Position numbers and translations under genes: made by a program. Positions 8,815 through 17,317 of a stretch of 64,000 nucleotides of DNA are shown piece after piece (positions within the stretch are counted from its first letter, which is position 1; each line of letters begins with the position of its first letter). The DNA is from Marivibrio sp040218065 (GTDB lineage: Bacteria > Pseudomonadota > Alphaproteobacteria > UBA8366 > Aestuariispiraceae). The notes beneath the pieces were generated by a model that saw only the letters and a list, made by a program, of their open reading frames with translations, had not been told where the DNA came from and made no database searches. The stretch spans positions 372,001 through 436,000 of the forward strand of contig NZ_JAVJQE010000008.1 of the NCBI RefSeq assembly GCF_040218065.1, read 5' to 3'.

Positions 8815-9175
8815 GACGCCTGTCTCTCCCCAAAAAGCAACGTACCCAAACCGATCGTCAGCTTGTACCCCCAGGCCCGATGATCGGCGACTCCTTTTAC
8901 GGCGAACGGTGCGATCTGCAAAGAGCGATGTTGCACGAAGGCGACAGGGCGGGCCGCCCCCCGTCGCTGGAGCGTCGCGGCTTGAAAGCGGCCGCGCGCG
9001 CCGCCTTCCAGGCTTGACGGCCCGGGGGCGTGTCGACTAAATACACGCGCTTTCCGGCCGGGTGCGGTCGGTTTCCGGGATTCGAGGCGCTTTTCGTCGC
9101 GCGGGTGCGCGGCGCGTCGCCGCCGAGGACGGGCGGCCGACAGGGCCCCGTCGACGCAGATTTTGAGAGGATGTC
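8815..9175. other. 361-bp intergenic region between pagL and rpmB (divergent)
   Basis: Holds the promoters of both flanking genes. No convincing ORF was found: the short open frames here have poor starts and no recognisable content. A candidate rpmB promoter is listed separately. AGAGGATGTC lies just before the rpmB ATG and supplies its ribosome site. Confidence 0.6.
9014..9043 (+). promoter_or_regulatory. Candidate sigma-70 promoter of rpmB
   Basis: TTGACG at 9014-9019 followed after 17-18 bases by CTAAATA (9037-9043), an AT-rich hexamer in GC-rich surroundings. The -35 is strong, the -10 only partial. It would give a leader of about 125 bases before rpmB. Confidence 0.45.
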
Positions 9176-9469
9176 ATGTCGCGACGTTGTGAAATCACGG
9201 GTGTCGGGGTCGCCACGGGCAACAACGTGTCCCACGCGGTCAACAAGACCCGCCGCCGGTTCACCCCGAACCTTCAGTCCACCCGTCTGCTGAGCGAGAC
9301 TCTGGGCGAGCAGGTGCGCCTGCGCGTCACCTCCAGCGCGCTGCGGACGATCGACAAGAAGGGCGGCCTCGACGCCTTCCTGCTGTCCACGCCGAACCGC
9401 AAGCTGCCGGAAGAGGCGCGCCGCCTGAAGCGCCGCATCGAGCGCCGTCAGGCCAAGATCGCGGCCTGA
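9176..9469 (+). CDS. rpmB: 50S ribosomal protein L28
   Basis: 97-residue ribosomal protein. The N-terminus MSRRCEITGVG and the NNVSHAVNKTRRRF and RRFTPNLQ segments are diagnostic of L28. The long form with a C-terminal KLPEEARRLKRRIE tail is usual in alphaproteobacteria. It is a single-gene unit with its own promoter and a strong terminator, as in many relatives. Confidence 0.98.
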   Translation: MSRRCEITGVGVATGNNVSHAVNKTRRRFTPNLQSTRLLSETLGEQVRLRVTSSALRTIDKKGGLDAFLLSTPNRKLPEEARRLKRRIERRQAKIAA

Positions 9470-9495
9470 TCTTCCGCAGGACCTGCTGTTGAAAG

Positions 9496-9527
9496 ACCCG
9501 CGGACGGGCGACCGTCCGCGGGTTTTT
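9496..9527 (+). terminator. Rho-independent terminator of rpmB
   Basis: Perfect 12-bp stem beginning ACCCGCGGACGG, a GCGA tetraloop of the stable GNRA class, then TTTTT. It starts 27 bp after the rpmB stop. Confidence 0.95.
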
Positions 9528-9603
9528 CTGTGGCGCGCGTCGACCTGACAGAAGCCTTACCCCTTCGACAGGGAGATAAGGAATAGGTCTGCGCCAGGCG
9601 CCG

Positions 9604-10725
9604 CTACACCGCCTCTCCAAGCCACTCCGCCCGCACGCTCGCCTCCGGTTCGGCGCCCAGCCGCACCGCCTTAACGGCCTCGAAGCGCGCCGGCGCCAGT
9701 TCCTTGAGCGCCCAGACCGCCGCGCCGCGGACCACCGGCGCCGGGTCGTCCAGCAGCGGCTCGACCGTTGGGGCGAGGGCGGGCGCGTCCGCGTTGCCGC
9801 AGGCGATCAGCACGTTGCGCAAGAACCGATCGCGCCCGATGCGCTTCACCGGCGAGGCGGTGAACAACCCGCGGAACGCAGCGTCGTCCAGGGTCAAGAG
9901 CGTCGCCAGCCGCTCCCCATGCGCGCCGGGCCGCGGCAGGAAGGCGGTCTCTTCCGTCGGCGTCGCGAATTTGTTCCAGGGACAGACCGCCAGGCAATCG
10001 TCGCAGCCGTAGATCCGGTTGCCCATCGCCTTGCGGAATTCGACCGGGATCGGCCCCTTGTGCTCGATCGTCAGGTAGCTGATGCAGCGCGTGGCGTCGA
10101 GCTTGTAGGGCGCCGGGAAGGCGTCCGTCGGACAGACGTCCAGGCAGGCGCGGCAGCTGCCGCAATGATCGCGCTCGGCCGCGTCGGGCGGCAGGGCGAG
10201 GGTCGTGAAGATCTCGCCCAGGAACAGCCAACTGCCGTATTCCCGGCTCACCAGGTTGCTGTGCTTGCCCTGCCAGCCGACCCGGGTCTGGGCGGCGAGC
10301 GGCTTCTCCATCACCGGCGCCGTGTCGACGAAGACCTTCACCTCGCAGCCGAATTCCTCGACCATCCAGCGCGCGACGCGCTTCAGGCGCTTCTTGATCA
10401 GGTCGTGATAGTCGCGGTTGCGGGCGTAGGCGGAGATGTTGGCGCGATCGATTCTTTCAAGCTCCCCCATCGGGTCGCTCTCGGGGCCGTAGTTCAGGCC
10501 GAGGACGAGCACGCTTTCGGCCTCCGGCCACAGCGTCTTCGGGTCGCGCCGACGCGCCAACGTATCCGCCATCCAGCCCATTTCGCCATGCTCGCCGCCC
10601 GCCACGAAGGCGTCGAGGCGCGCCTGCTCGCGCGCGCCGACGCGCGCCGGCGCGACGCCGACGGCGTCGAAGCCTTCGGCGCGCGCCCGATCGATGATCG
10701 TCTGCTTGGGGGCCGCGTCACTCAT
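9604..10725 (-). CDS. queG: Epoxyqueuosine reductase
   Basis: Last step of queuosine synthesis: reduces epoxyqueuosine in tRNA using cobalamin and iron-sulfur clusters. 373 residues. Two ferredoxin-like motifs are clear: CGSCRACLDVCPTDAF and CDDCLAVCPWNKF. The C-terminal about 90 residues, rich in alanine with VVRGAAVWALKELAP, form a HEAT-like repeat module as in long QueG proteins. It is the fourth and last gene of the yhhQ-queA-tgt-queG operon, 18 bp after tgt. Confidence 0.96.
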   Translation of the reverse strand: MSDAAPKQTIIDRARAEGFDAVGVAPARVGAREQARLDAFVAGGEHGEMGWMADTLARRRDPKTLWPEAESVLVLGLNYGPESDPMGELERIDRANISAYARNRDYHDLIKKRLKRVARWMVEEFGCEVKVFVDTAPVMEKPLAAQTRVGWQGKHSNLVSREYGSWLFLGEIFTTLALPPDAAERDHCGSCRACLDVCPTDAFPAPYKLDATRCISYLTIEHKGPIPVEFRKAMGNRIYGCDDCLAVCPWNKFATPTEETAFLPRPGAHGERLATLLTLDDAAFRGLFTASPVKRIGRDRFLRNVLIACGNADAPALAPTVEPLLDDPAPVVRGAAVWALKELAPARFEAVKAVRLGAEPEASVRAEWLGEAV

Positions 10726-10743
10726 GGCGTGCCGAGCCTATCG

Positions 10744-11871
10744 TTACAGCGCCGGGATGTCGCCCCGAGCGTAGTCTTCGCGGAACCGGGCTGCGTGATC
10801 GGCGAGGCGCCCGGCCTCAATCGCCTCGCGCAGGCCCGCCGTCAGGCGCTGATAGAATTGCACGTTATGGCGCGTCGCCAGCATCGGCCCCAGCATCTCG
10901 CCCGCGCGGATCAGATGGTGCAGATAGGCGCGCGAGTAGTTGGCGCAGGCCGGGCAGGGGCAGTCCTCCTCCAGCGGGCGCGGATCGTCGGCGTGGCGCG
11001 CGTTCTTCAGGTTGATCGTCCCGCGGCTGGTGAAGATCTGCCCCGTCCGGCCGGAGCGGGTCGGCAGCACGCAATCGAACATGTCGACGCCGCGCTCGAC
11101 CGCGCCGACGATGTCGTCCGGTTTGCCGACGCCCATCAGATAGCGCGGGCGATCCTCGGGCAGCAACGGGACGGTGTAATCCAGCACCTGGAACATCAGC
11201 TCTTGCCCTTCGCCGACCGCGAGACCGCCGACGGCGTAGCCTTCGAAGCCGATGGAGGTCAGCGCTTCCACCGAGCGTCGGCGGAGGTCTTCGTAGACCC
11301 CGCCCTGGACGATGCCGAACAGGCCGTACCCCTCGCGGTCCGTGAAGGCCTCGCGCGAGCGCTGCGCCCAACGCATCGAGAGCTCCATCGATGTGAGCGC
11401 CGTCTCGTGGTCGGCGGGGAAAGGCGTGCATTCGTCGAAGGCCATGGTGATGTCGGCGTCGAGCCGGCGCTGGATCTCCATCGAGCGCTCGGGCGTCAAC
11501 GTGTGGTAGCTGCCGTCGATATGGCTGCGGAAGCGCACGCCCTCTTCCGTCAACTTTCGCAGCTCGGCCAGCGACATGACCTGAAAGCCGCCGCTGTCGG
11601 TCAGGATCGGCCCGGACCAGTTCATGAACTTGTGCAGGCCGCCGAGGCGCTCCACCCGCTCGTCCCCCGGGCGCAGCATCAGGTGGTAGGTGTTGCCCAG
11701 GACGATCTCGGCCCCCGTGGCGGCCACGTCCTCCGGCGTCATGGCCTTGACCGTGCCGGCGGTGCCGACGGGCATGAAGGCCGGCGTCTCGGCCGGCCCG
11801 TGCGCCGTCTGGATCGTCCCGCGCCGGGCCGCGCCGTCGCGCGCGTGCACTGTGAAGGAGAAGGGGGGCAT
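10744..11871 (-). CDS. tgt: Queuine/preQ1 tRNA-guanine transglycosylase
   Basis: Exchanges guanine 34 of GUN-anticodon tRNAs for preQ1. 375 residues, the usual bacterial length. Visible landmarks: DSGGFQVMSL (substrate loop), GGLAVGEG, the catalytic region DMFDCVLPTRSGRTGQ, and the zinc site CPCPACANYSRAYLHH with a following His. Located between queA and queG, so three successive steps are co-transcribed. The gap to queA contains a short G/A-rich hairpin (11,894-11,919). Confidence 0.97.
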   Translation of the reverse strand: MPPFSFTVHARDGAARRGTIQTAHGPAETPAFMPVGTAGTVKAMTPEDVAATGAEIVLGNTYHLMLRPGDERVERLGGLHKFMNWSGPILTDSGGFQVMSLAELRKLTEEGVRFRSHIDGSYHTLTPERSMEIQRRLDADITMAFDECTPFPADHETALTSMELSMRWAQRSREAFTDREGYGLFGIVQGGVYEDLRRRSVEALTSIGFEGYAVGGLAVGEGQELMFQVLDYTVPLLPEDRPRYLMGVGKPDDIVGAVERGVDMFDCVLPTRSGRTGQIFTSRGTINLKNARHADDPRPLEEDCPCPACANYSRAYLHHLIRAGEMLGPMLATRHNVQFYQRLTAGLREAIEAGRLADHAARFREDYARGDIPAL

Positions 11872-11893
11872 AATACGCTCCGTTCAGAAAAGC

Positions 11894-11919
11894 CCTTCTC
11901 CCCTCTGGAGGGGAGAGGG
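11894..11919. repeat. Hairpin in the queA-tgt spacer
   Basis: An 11-pair hairpin with arms CTCCCCT/AGGGGAG and a CTGG loop, flanked by CCC/GGG. It has no T tract and lies inside the operon, so it may modulate mRNA stability or be a dispersed intergenic repeat. Similar purine-rich text (GGAGGAGAAGGGG) occurs near 55,423. Confidence 0.4.
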
Positions 11920-11923
11920 AGAC

Positions 11924-12979
11924 TCAGGTCTCCGCGCGCTCCAACAGACAGGCGTCGCCGTAGCTGAAGAAGCGATAGCGTTCGGCGACGGCGTGGGCGT
12001 AGGCCGCCTTCATCCGATCCAAGCCCGAAAAGGCGCTGACCAGCATGAACAATGTCGATTTCGGCAAATGGAAATTGGTCAGCAGCAGATCGACAGCGCG
12101 GAATCGGTAGCCCGGGGTGATGAAGATGTCGGTGTCGCCCTCGAAGGGCTCGATCTCCGGGCCGGCGCTGGCCGCTGCGGCGCTTTCCAGCGTGCGCATA
12201 GCGGTCGTGCCGATCGCCAACACCCGGCCGCCGGCGGCGCGGGTCTCGTTCACCGCGCGCGCCGTCTCACGCGTCAGGCGCGCCCATTCGCTGTGCATCT
12301 TGTGATCGGCGACGTTTTCGGCCTTCACGGCCGCGAAGGTGCCGGCGCCCACATGCAGCGTAACTTCCACGCGCCGGACGCCGCGCGCCTCGATCGCCTG
12401 CAAGAGCGCGGGCGTGAAATGCAGTCCCGCCGTCGGCGCGGCGACGGCCCCTTCCTCGCGCGCGAAGACGGTCTGATAATGGTCGCGGTCGGCCGGGTCG
12501 GCGCCCGCCGCCCGCTTGATGTAGGGCGGCAGCGGCATCGAGCCGACGCGCCATAACGCCTCCCGCAAGCCCGCGCCGGAGGCGTTGAAGGAAAGCCGCA
12601 CGCGGCCCTCAGCGTCCTTGGCCCCGACCGTCGCAGCCAGCGCGCCGTCGGCGAACAGGATCGCGTCGCCGGGCTTCAGCCGTTTGGCGGGGCGGCAGTA
12701 GGCGATCCAGCTGTCGGCCGCCGCCTCCTCCACCAGCGTCGCCTCGATCCGCCCGCCGGAGCCTTCGCGTCGACCGAACAGCCGCGTCGGAATGACCTTG
12801 GTGTCGTTCACCACCATCAAGTCGCCCGGCCGCAGCAGGTCTGGCAGATCGCGCACGCCGCGGTCCGCGAGCCCGCCGTCCGCCGGCACGTGCAGCAGGC
12901 GCGCGCTGTCGCGCGGCTCCGCCGGCGCTTGCGCGATGAGTTCCGGCGGCAGATCGAAGTCGAAATCGGCGACGCGCAT
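11924..12979 (-). CDS. queA: S-adenosylmethionine:tRNA ribosyltransferase-isomerase
   Basis: Transfers and isomerises the ribose of SAM onto preQ1 in tRNA to give epoxyqueuosine. 351 residues, full length. Typical stretches are DFDLPPELIAQ at the start, SARLLHV, VVNDTKVIPTRLFG, AAPTAGLHFT, TLHVGAGTF, IGTTAMRTLE, and TNFHLPKSTLFMLV. It begins 12 bp after yhhQ, and tgt follows 52 bp later. Confidence 0.97.
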   Translation of the reverse strand: MRVADFDFDLPPELIAQAPAEPRDSARLLHVPADGGLADRGVRDLPDLLRPGDLMVVNDTKVIPTRLFGRREGSGGRIEATLVEEAAADSWIAYCRPAKRLKPGDAILFADGALAATVGAKDAEGRVRLSFNASGAGLREALWRVGSMPLPPYIKRAAGADPADRDHYQTVFAREEGAVAAPTAGLHFTPALLQAIEARGVRRVEVTLHVGAGTFAAVKAENVADHKMHSEWARLTRETARAVNETRAAGGRVLAIGTTAMRTLESAAAASAGPEIEPFEGDTDIFITPGYRFRAVDLLLTNFHLPKSTLFMLVSAFSGLDRMKAAYAHAVAERYRFFSYGDACLLERAET

Positions 12980-12991
12980 CGGCCGCTCCGC

Positions 12992-13561
12992 TCAGGCGGT
13001 CTGCAGCCGCTTCGGATACCAGGCGACGATCGCCCGGAAGGCCGGCAGCAGCACCAGCGCCATCGCGAGCTTCACCAGGAAGTCGCCGAAGGCGAGGCTC
13101 ACCCAGGGGACCGGCGTGCCGTAGAAGGCGATCGAGAAGAAAAGCGCCGTGTCGACGGCCGATCCGACGAGCGAGCTCGCCAGCGGCGCCGTCCACCAGC
13201 GAAGCGCCCTCAGCCGGTCGAACACCAGCACGTCCAGCAGCTGCGCGGTCAGGAAGGCGGTTCCCGACGCGATCGCGATGCGCGGATCGGCGAAGACGAG
13301 CGACAGCGTCACGCCGACCGCGAAGCCGACATAGACGACCCGCCGCGCGGCCGCCGGGCCGAACAGCCGATTGGTCGCGTCCGTCACCAGGAAGGCGATC
13401 GGATAGCTGATCGCGCCGTAGGTCAGCCAATTGGCGAGGTCGAGCGATCCGATCGTCGCCTGGATTGGGTGTTGCACGAGAATGTTGGCGGCCAGGATCA
13501 CCAGACCCATGGCCAGCATCGGCGGCGCCAAAAGCGCCGCCTTCGGGGCGTCGTTCGTCAT
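12992..13561 (-). CDS. yhhQ: Queuosine precursor transporter (VUT/YhhQ family)
   Basis: 189-residue inner-membrane protein with about six membrane segments. ISYPIAFLVTDATNRLFGP is the family hallmark. YhhQ imports queuosine precursors such as preQ0 and preQ1. As first gene of the queuosine operon, it suggests the cell can salvage a precursor as well as complete the final steps. No queC, queD, queE or queF is in the window, so de novo synthesis is untested here. A short GGCCTT hairpin (13,590-13,607) lies in its leader. Confidence 0.93.
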   Translation of the reverse strand: MTNDAPKAALLAPPMLAMGLVILAANILVQHPIQATIGSLDLANWLTYGAISYPIAFLVTDATNRLFGPAAARRVVYVGFAVGVTLSLVFADPRIAIASGTAFLTAQLLDVLVFDRLRALRWWTAPLASSLVGSAVDTALFFSIAFYGTPVPWVSLAFGDFLVKLAMALVLLPAFRAIVAWYPKRLQTA

Positions 13562-13765
13562 GACCTGTCCCTTTTGCGTCGGGCGAATTGGCCTTCCTGA
13601 AAAGGCCGGCGCAGCACGGGCCGCGCCCCCGACGTCCGTCTTTGGGTGCGCGGGGATATAGCCGCGCGGCGCGCGGGCGTCAATTGGGGCGGGGCGCGTC
13701 GAGCGTAGACAGCTGAGCGAGGCGGCCCGGGCATGGCGCCTCTCGAATCCCGCCCGCCCCGCCGT

Positions 13766-13790
13766 CGTCCCGGCCGCAAGGGCCGGGACG
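13766..13790. repeat. REP-like palindrome
   Basis: Perfect 10-bp arms (CGTCCCGGCC and complement) around a 5-base loop. There is no T tract. The form (CCCGG...CCGGG) resembles dispersed intergenic palindromes of alphaproteobacteria; a companion lies 33 bp downstream. Confidence 0.5.
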
Positions 13791-13822
13791 CCCGGCGCCT
13801 GAGCGATGCGCCGTCACCGGGT

Positions 13823-13843
13823 GGCCCGGCTCGAGGCCGGGCC
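13823..13843. repeat. Second REP-like palindrome
   Basis: 8-bp arms GGCCCGGC around TCGAG. Together with the palindrome at 13,766-13,790 it makes a two-hairpin element. It may also help end transcription of the isocitrate-lyase-like gene on the minus strand. Confidence 0.45.
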
Positions 13844-13964
13844 GACGGGGTGTGTCTCTGGAGTTGGGAGGGGGCTGGCTTGATGGCGGCCGTAGTCCAT
13901 CGGCGATAATCGCGATTCCTCTCCCGCCGCCTCCAGCGGAAAAGCGTTTGGCGGGTCGGCTCTT

Positions 13965-14783
13965 CTACTTCCCCATCGCCCGAAGGATCTCCGCATCGCT
14001 CGCCATGCGCTCGGGAAAGGTGAAGCGGCCGTCGCGCAACTCGGCGATCCCGTCCATCACCGCCCGCCAGGCGAGGCGCGACAGCGCGCCGCCGACCGAC
14101 AGGCGCTTGACGCCAAGCGCCTGCATCTCGTCGAGGCTCGCCTCCATCCCCTTGATCCCGATCAGCACGTTGAGCGGCGCGCCGGTCTCTTCGACCAACC
14201 GACGGATCTCGTCCCGATCCCGCACGCCGGGCGCGTAGACGCAGTCCGCCCCCTCCGCCGCATAGCGCTGCAGGCGATCCAACGCGTCGTCCGCCGCCTT
14301 GGGAACGCCGACGAGATAGCTTTCCGCCCGCGCGGTGACGGTGAAGGGCCGGCCAAGGCCGCGCGCCGCCTCCACCGCGGCGGCGATGCGCTCGGCCGCG
14401 AAGCCGGGGTCGTAGAGGCCGCGCGACGGGTCGCCCGGGAGATCCTCGATGCTGGCACCGGCTGCGCCCGTCTCGGCGCAGCGCCGGATCGCATAGGCGA
14501 CCCCGGCGGGGCTGTCGGCGTAGCCGTTCTCGAAGTCGGCGCTGACGGGAAGGTCGCTTGCGGCGACGATTTCGGCGATATTCTCCAGCGCGCGCTCCAA
14601 GCCGATCGCCTCGGCCTCGTCGCGCTCCCCCAGCGCGTAGGCGAGGCCGGCGCTGGTCGTGCCGATCGCCTGCACCCCCGCGGCCGCGAGCATCTTGGCC
14701 GATCCCGCGTCCCAAGCGTTGGCGAGAACGAAACAGCCCTCCGACCGATGCAGATCGCGGAACCCTTTGTGTTTGTCCATCAT
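13965..14783 (-). CDS. Isocitrate lyase/PEP mutase superfamily protein
   Basis: 272-residue TIM-barrel enzyme of the isocitrate lyase/phosphoenolpyruvate mutase family. Recognisable stretches: ANAWDAGSAKMLAAAG near the start, SADFENGYADS (metal-binding aspartate/glutamate region), GAAGASIEDLPGD, and TARAESYL. The KKCGH active-site loop of true isocitrate and methylisocitrate lyases is absent, so lyase activity on those acids is unlikely; a phosphonopyruvate-type or oxaloacetate-type reaction is possible. It is the last gene of the beta-CASP/LOG unit, 21 bp after the LOG gene. Confidence 0.85.
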   Translation of the reverse strand: MMDKHKGFRDLHRSEGCFVLANAWDAGSAKMLAAAGVQAIGTTSAGLAYALGERDEAEAIGLERALENIAEIVAASDLPVSADFENGYADSPAGVAYAIRRCAETGAAGASIEDLPGDPSRGLYDPGFAAERIAAAVEAARGLGRPFTVTARAESYLVGVPKAADDALDRLQRYAAEGADCVYAPGVRDRDEIRRLVEETGAPLNVLIGIKGMEASLDEMQALGVKRLSVGGALSRLAWRAVMDGIAELRDGRFTFPERMASDAEILRAMGK

Positions 14784-14804
14784 GTCCGTCTCCTTCGCCC
14801 GAGC

Positions 14805-15629
14805 TCAGTCGGCGCCCGCGCTCCGCTCCAGGCCCTCATGCGCGGCCAGCGCCTCCCAGGCCTCCTGCGGGTCGGCGACCCAATGCATCAGATCCCGGTC
14901 GGCCGGATCGATCGTCCCGGCGTCGGCCATCGCGTCGAAGTCGACCACGCGGCGCCAATAGTCGGCGCCGAACATCAGGATCGGGATCTTCGGGATTTTG
15001 CCGGTCTGCATCAACGTCAGCGCGTCGAACAGCTCGTCCAGCGTGCCGAAGCCGCCGGGGAACAGGGCCAACGCTTTGGTGCGCAGCAAAAAATGCATCT
15101 TGCGCAGGGCGAAGTACTGGAAGCGGAAGCTTAAGCCCGGCGTGACCCAGCGGTTCGGCGCCTGCTCGTGCGGCAGGTCGATGTTGAGGCCGATGGTCGG
15201 CGCGCCGGCCTCGGCCGCGCCGCGGTTCGCCGCCTCCATCAGGCCCGGACCCCCGCCGGTGCAGACGACGTAGTCGCGGTGCGCCCCGCCGGAGGTCTCG
15301 AAGGCGGCCTCGCCGTAGGCCGCCACGCGCCGGGCGAAGACGCGCGCTTCCTCGTAGAGCGCGGCCGGCAGGGTCGCGTCGCGCGACGCGCCCGGCGGCA
15401 GCGGCGCGCAATCGGCCGGATTCGGGCGCAGGCGTGCGCTGCCGAAGAACACGACGGTCGATCGTATCTTCCAATCCCGCAGCACCAGGTCGGCCTTGGC
15501 GAATTCCGCCGCGAGACGCATCGGGCGCATCTCGTCGCGCCACAGGAACGCCGCGTCCTCAAAGGCGAGGCGATGGCTGTTCGGCGCCAGGCCGTGCGGC
15601 GCGCGGGTCTCGGAGGGGTCGTCTATCAT
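14805..15629 (-). CDS. LOG-family (TIGR00730-like) Rossmann-fold protein
   Basis: 274 residues. Carries the lysine-decarboxylase-like LOG signatures GGGPGLMEAANRGA and PGGFGTLDELFDALTLMQT. LOG proteins hydrolyse nucleoside 5'-monophosphates such as AMP, and cytokinin ribotides in plants; related bacterial proteins act as general nucleotide nucleosidases. The start ATG overlaps the stop of the upstream beta-CASP gene (ATGA), indicating translational coupling, and GAGG lies about 7 bp before it. A longer upstream reading is rejected because of that coupling. Confidence 0.88.
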   Translation of the reverse strand: MIDDPSETRAPHGLAPNSHRLAFEDAAFLWRDEMRPMRLAAEFAKADLVLRDWKIRSTVVFFGSARLRPNPADCAPLPPGASRDATLPAALYEEARVFARRVAAYGEAAFETSGGAHRDYVVCTGGGPGLMEAANRGAAEAGAPTIGLNIDLPHEQAPNRWVTPGLSFRFQYFALRKMHFLLRTKALALFPGGFGTLDELFDALTLMQTGKIPKIPILMFGADYWRRVVDFDAMADAGTIDPADRDLMHWVADPQEAWEALAAHEGLERSAGAD

Positions 15630-17251
15630 GGGCGTTTCCTCGCGGATTTCCCAGGCGCGAGGCCGAGCGCCTTCTCGACTCGGGCCAAGAGGCGGTCGCG
15701 CGCGCGGTCGTCCGGCGCGTCCTTGAGGGCCTGCGACAGCGCCAGCGACGCGGCCGCGTAACGATTGTGCCAATCCGCCTCGCCTTGGGCGGCCAGCGTC
15801 TTCGCCGCGGCGCGGCGGCGCGGCTTCTTCATCGCCTGGGCGGGGCGACCGGGGCGCAGGCGATAGCGTTGGTCGAGCTCGGGCGACTCGATCCGCTCGC
15901 GCGGCCATCCCCCGCTCGCCAAGCGTTCATAGAGCGCCGCGCGCGACGCCGCCTCGCCGTGGGTCAGGAAAAGCGTGCCGCGGACCGGCGCCCGCGCCGC
16001 CGCCCAGGCGGCCAACTCCTCGGCGTCGGCGTGACCGGAATAGACGTCAAGCGTCTCGACCCGGCCGGCGATCTCGATCTCGGCCCCGTGGATCCGCACG
16101 CGCTTCGCCCCGTCGGCTATCACGCGGCCGAGCGTGCCCGGCGCCTGATAGCCGACGATCACAAGCGTCGTCTCCGGCCGCCACAGATGGTCGACGATGT
16201 GCTCGCGGATGCGTCCCGCGTCGCACATGCCGCTGCCCGCCATGATCAGGACCGGCCCGCGCAGCCGCGACAGCCGCATGCTGTCCGCCGCCTCCATCAC
16301 CAGATGCAGGCTCTTGCGGCGGAAGGGATGCGGCGTGCCGGGCTCGTTGACTTTGGGCAGATGGCGGTCGAAGGCTTCCGTCGCGCGGATCGCCAGCGGA
16401 CTGTCCAGGAAGGTCTCCAGATCGGGCAGTCGCCCCTCGTCGATCAGTCGGTCGATGTCGTAAAGCAGCTCCTGCGTCCGCTCGACCGCGAAGACCGGCA
16501 TCAGGATCGGCCCCCCGCGCGCGAGCGCCGCCGTCAGCACCTGCGCCAGCGCGTCGCGGCGAGCCTGCTCGTCCAGGCGGGGGCGCACCCGTCCGCCATA
16601 GGTGGATTCCAGGATCAGGTGGTCCACGCCCTCATGCGGGCCGTCCGGGTCATCGTGGAACGCTTTGCCGCCGGGTCCCAGATCGCCCGAAAACAACAGG
16701 CGCATCGGACGGTCCTCGCGCGCGGCGGCCTCGATCTCGATCGACGCGGCGCCCAAGATGTGCCCGGCGTTCCAGAAACGCGCGGCCAGCCAGTCGACCA
16801 CGCCGACGGTCTCCCTCAACGCGACCGGGCGCAGCATGCGGATCGTCCGCTCCGCATCCGCCCGGGTGTAGATCGGCGTCACCGTCGGTCGGCCGCGACG
16901 CTGGTTGCGCCGGTTCAGGCGCTCGACCTCGACCTCCTGGATGTGCGCCGTGTCGCGCAGCATGAAGTCCAGCAGGTCGCAGGTCGCCTCGGTGGCGAAG
17001 ATCGGTCCCTCCCAGCTCGCGGCCGCCAGCTTGGGCAGCAGGCCGGAATGGTCGATATGGGCGTGGGTCAGCAGCACGGCCGACAGCCGCTTCACATCGA
17101 TCGGCAGCGCGCCGTAATTCAGCGCGCGCACCGCTTTCGGTCCCTGGAACAGACCGCAGTCGACCAGCACGATCTCGCCCGAGCGCTCCAGCGCGTAGGC
17201 GGAGCCCGTGACCGTGCCGGCGGCGCCGTGAAAGGAAAGGGTGACGCTCAT
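15626..17251 (-). CDS. Metallo-beta-lactamase/beta-CASP RNA-processing exonuclease family protein
   Basis: 541 residues. MBL motif THAHIDHSGLLPKL (metal ligands), GHILGAASIEIE, FSGDLG, then the beta-CASP part (ESTYGGR, PVFAVERTQELL) and the RNA specificity region (GSGMCDAGRI, VGYQAPGTLGR, YSGHADAEELAAW, LTHGE). The C-terminal about 75 residues are a basic, alanine-rich tail not part of the core. The family are CPSF-like ribonucleases. The gene is translationally coupled to a LOG nucleotidase, which hints at linked RNA and nucleotide turnover. Start chosen at the second ATG, preceded by GGGG. Confidence 0.9.
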   Translation of the reverse strand: MSVTLSFHGAAGTVTGSAYALERSGEIVLVDCGLFQGPKAVRALNYGALPIDVKRLSAVLLTHAHIDHSGLLPKLAAASWEGPIFATEATCDLLDFMLRDTAHIQEVEVERLNRRNQRRGRPTVTPIYTRADAERTIRMLRPVALRETVGVVDWLAARFWNAGHILGAASIEIEAAAREDRPMRLLFSGDLGPGGKAFHDDPDGPHEGVDHLILESTYGGRVRPRLDEQARRDALAQVLTAALARGGPILMPVFAVERTQELLYDIDRLIDEGRLPDLETFLDSPLAIRATEAFDRHLPKVNEPGTPHPFRRKSLHLVMEAADSMRLSRLRGPVLIMAGSGMCDAGRIREHIVDHLWRPETTLVIVGYQAPGTLGRVIADGAKRVRIHGAEIEIAGRVETLDVYSGHADAEELAAWAAARAPVRGTLFLTHGEAASRAALYERLASGGWPRERIESPELDQRYRLRPGRPAQAMKKPRRRAAAKTLAAQGEADWHNRYAAASLALSQALKDAPDDRARDRLLARVEKALGLAPGKSARKRP

Positions 17252-17317
17252 GACCCCGAGCATAGGAGGGGTTTCCCGACGGGGACAAGGAAATCGCCTC
17301 GGCGCGTTACGCCGCGC

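Larger units (their letters stand above)
13562..13964. other. 403-bp intergenic region upstream of the queuosine operon
   Basis: Contains the presumed yhhQ promoter and leader (minus strand), including a small hairpin GGCCTT-N6-AAGGCC at 13,590-13,607, and two strong GC-rich hairpins listed separately. No gene was recognised. The leader was compared by eye with preQ1 riboswitch classes and no match was seen. Confidence 0.55.

Noticed and set aside
9919..11967. 682-residue open frame antisense to queG and tgt
   Set aside because: It spans two unrelated known genes and an intergenic gap, so it is a shadow.
13561..13680. preQ1 riboswitch before yhhQ
   Set aside because: A plausible place, but no class I, II or III core could be aligned by eye; only a small hairpin is present.
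13965..14783. Isocitrate or methylisocitrate lyase
   Set aside because: The KKCGH catalytic loop is absent; only the superfamily fold is supported.
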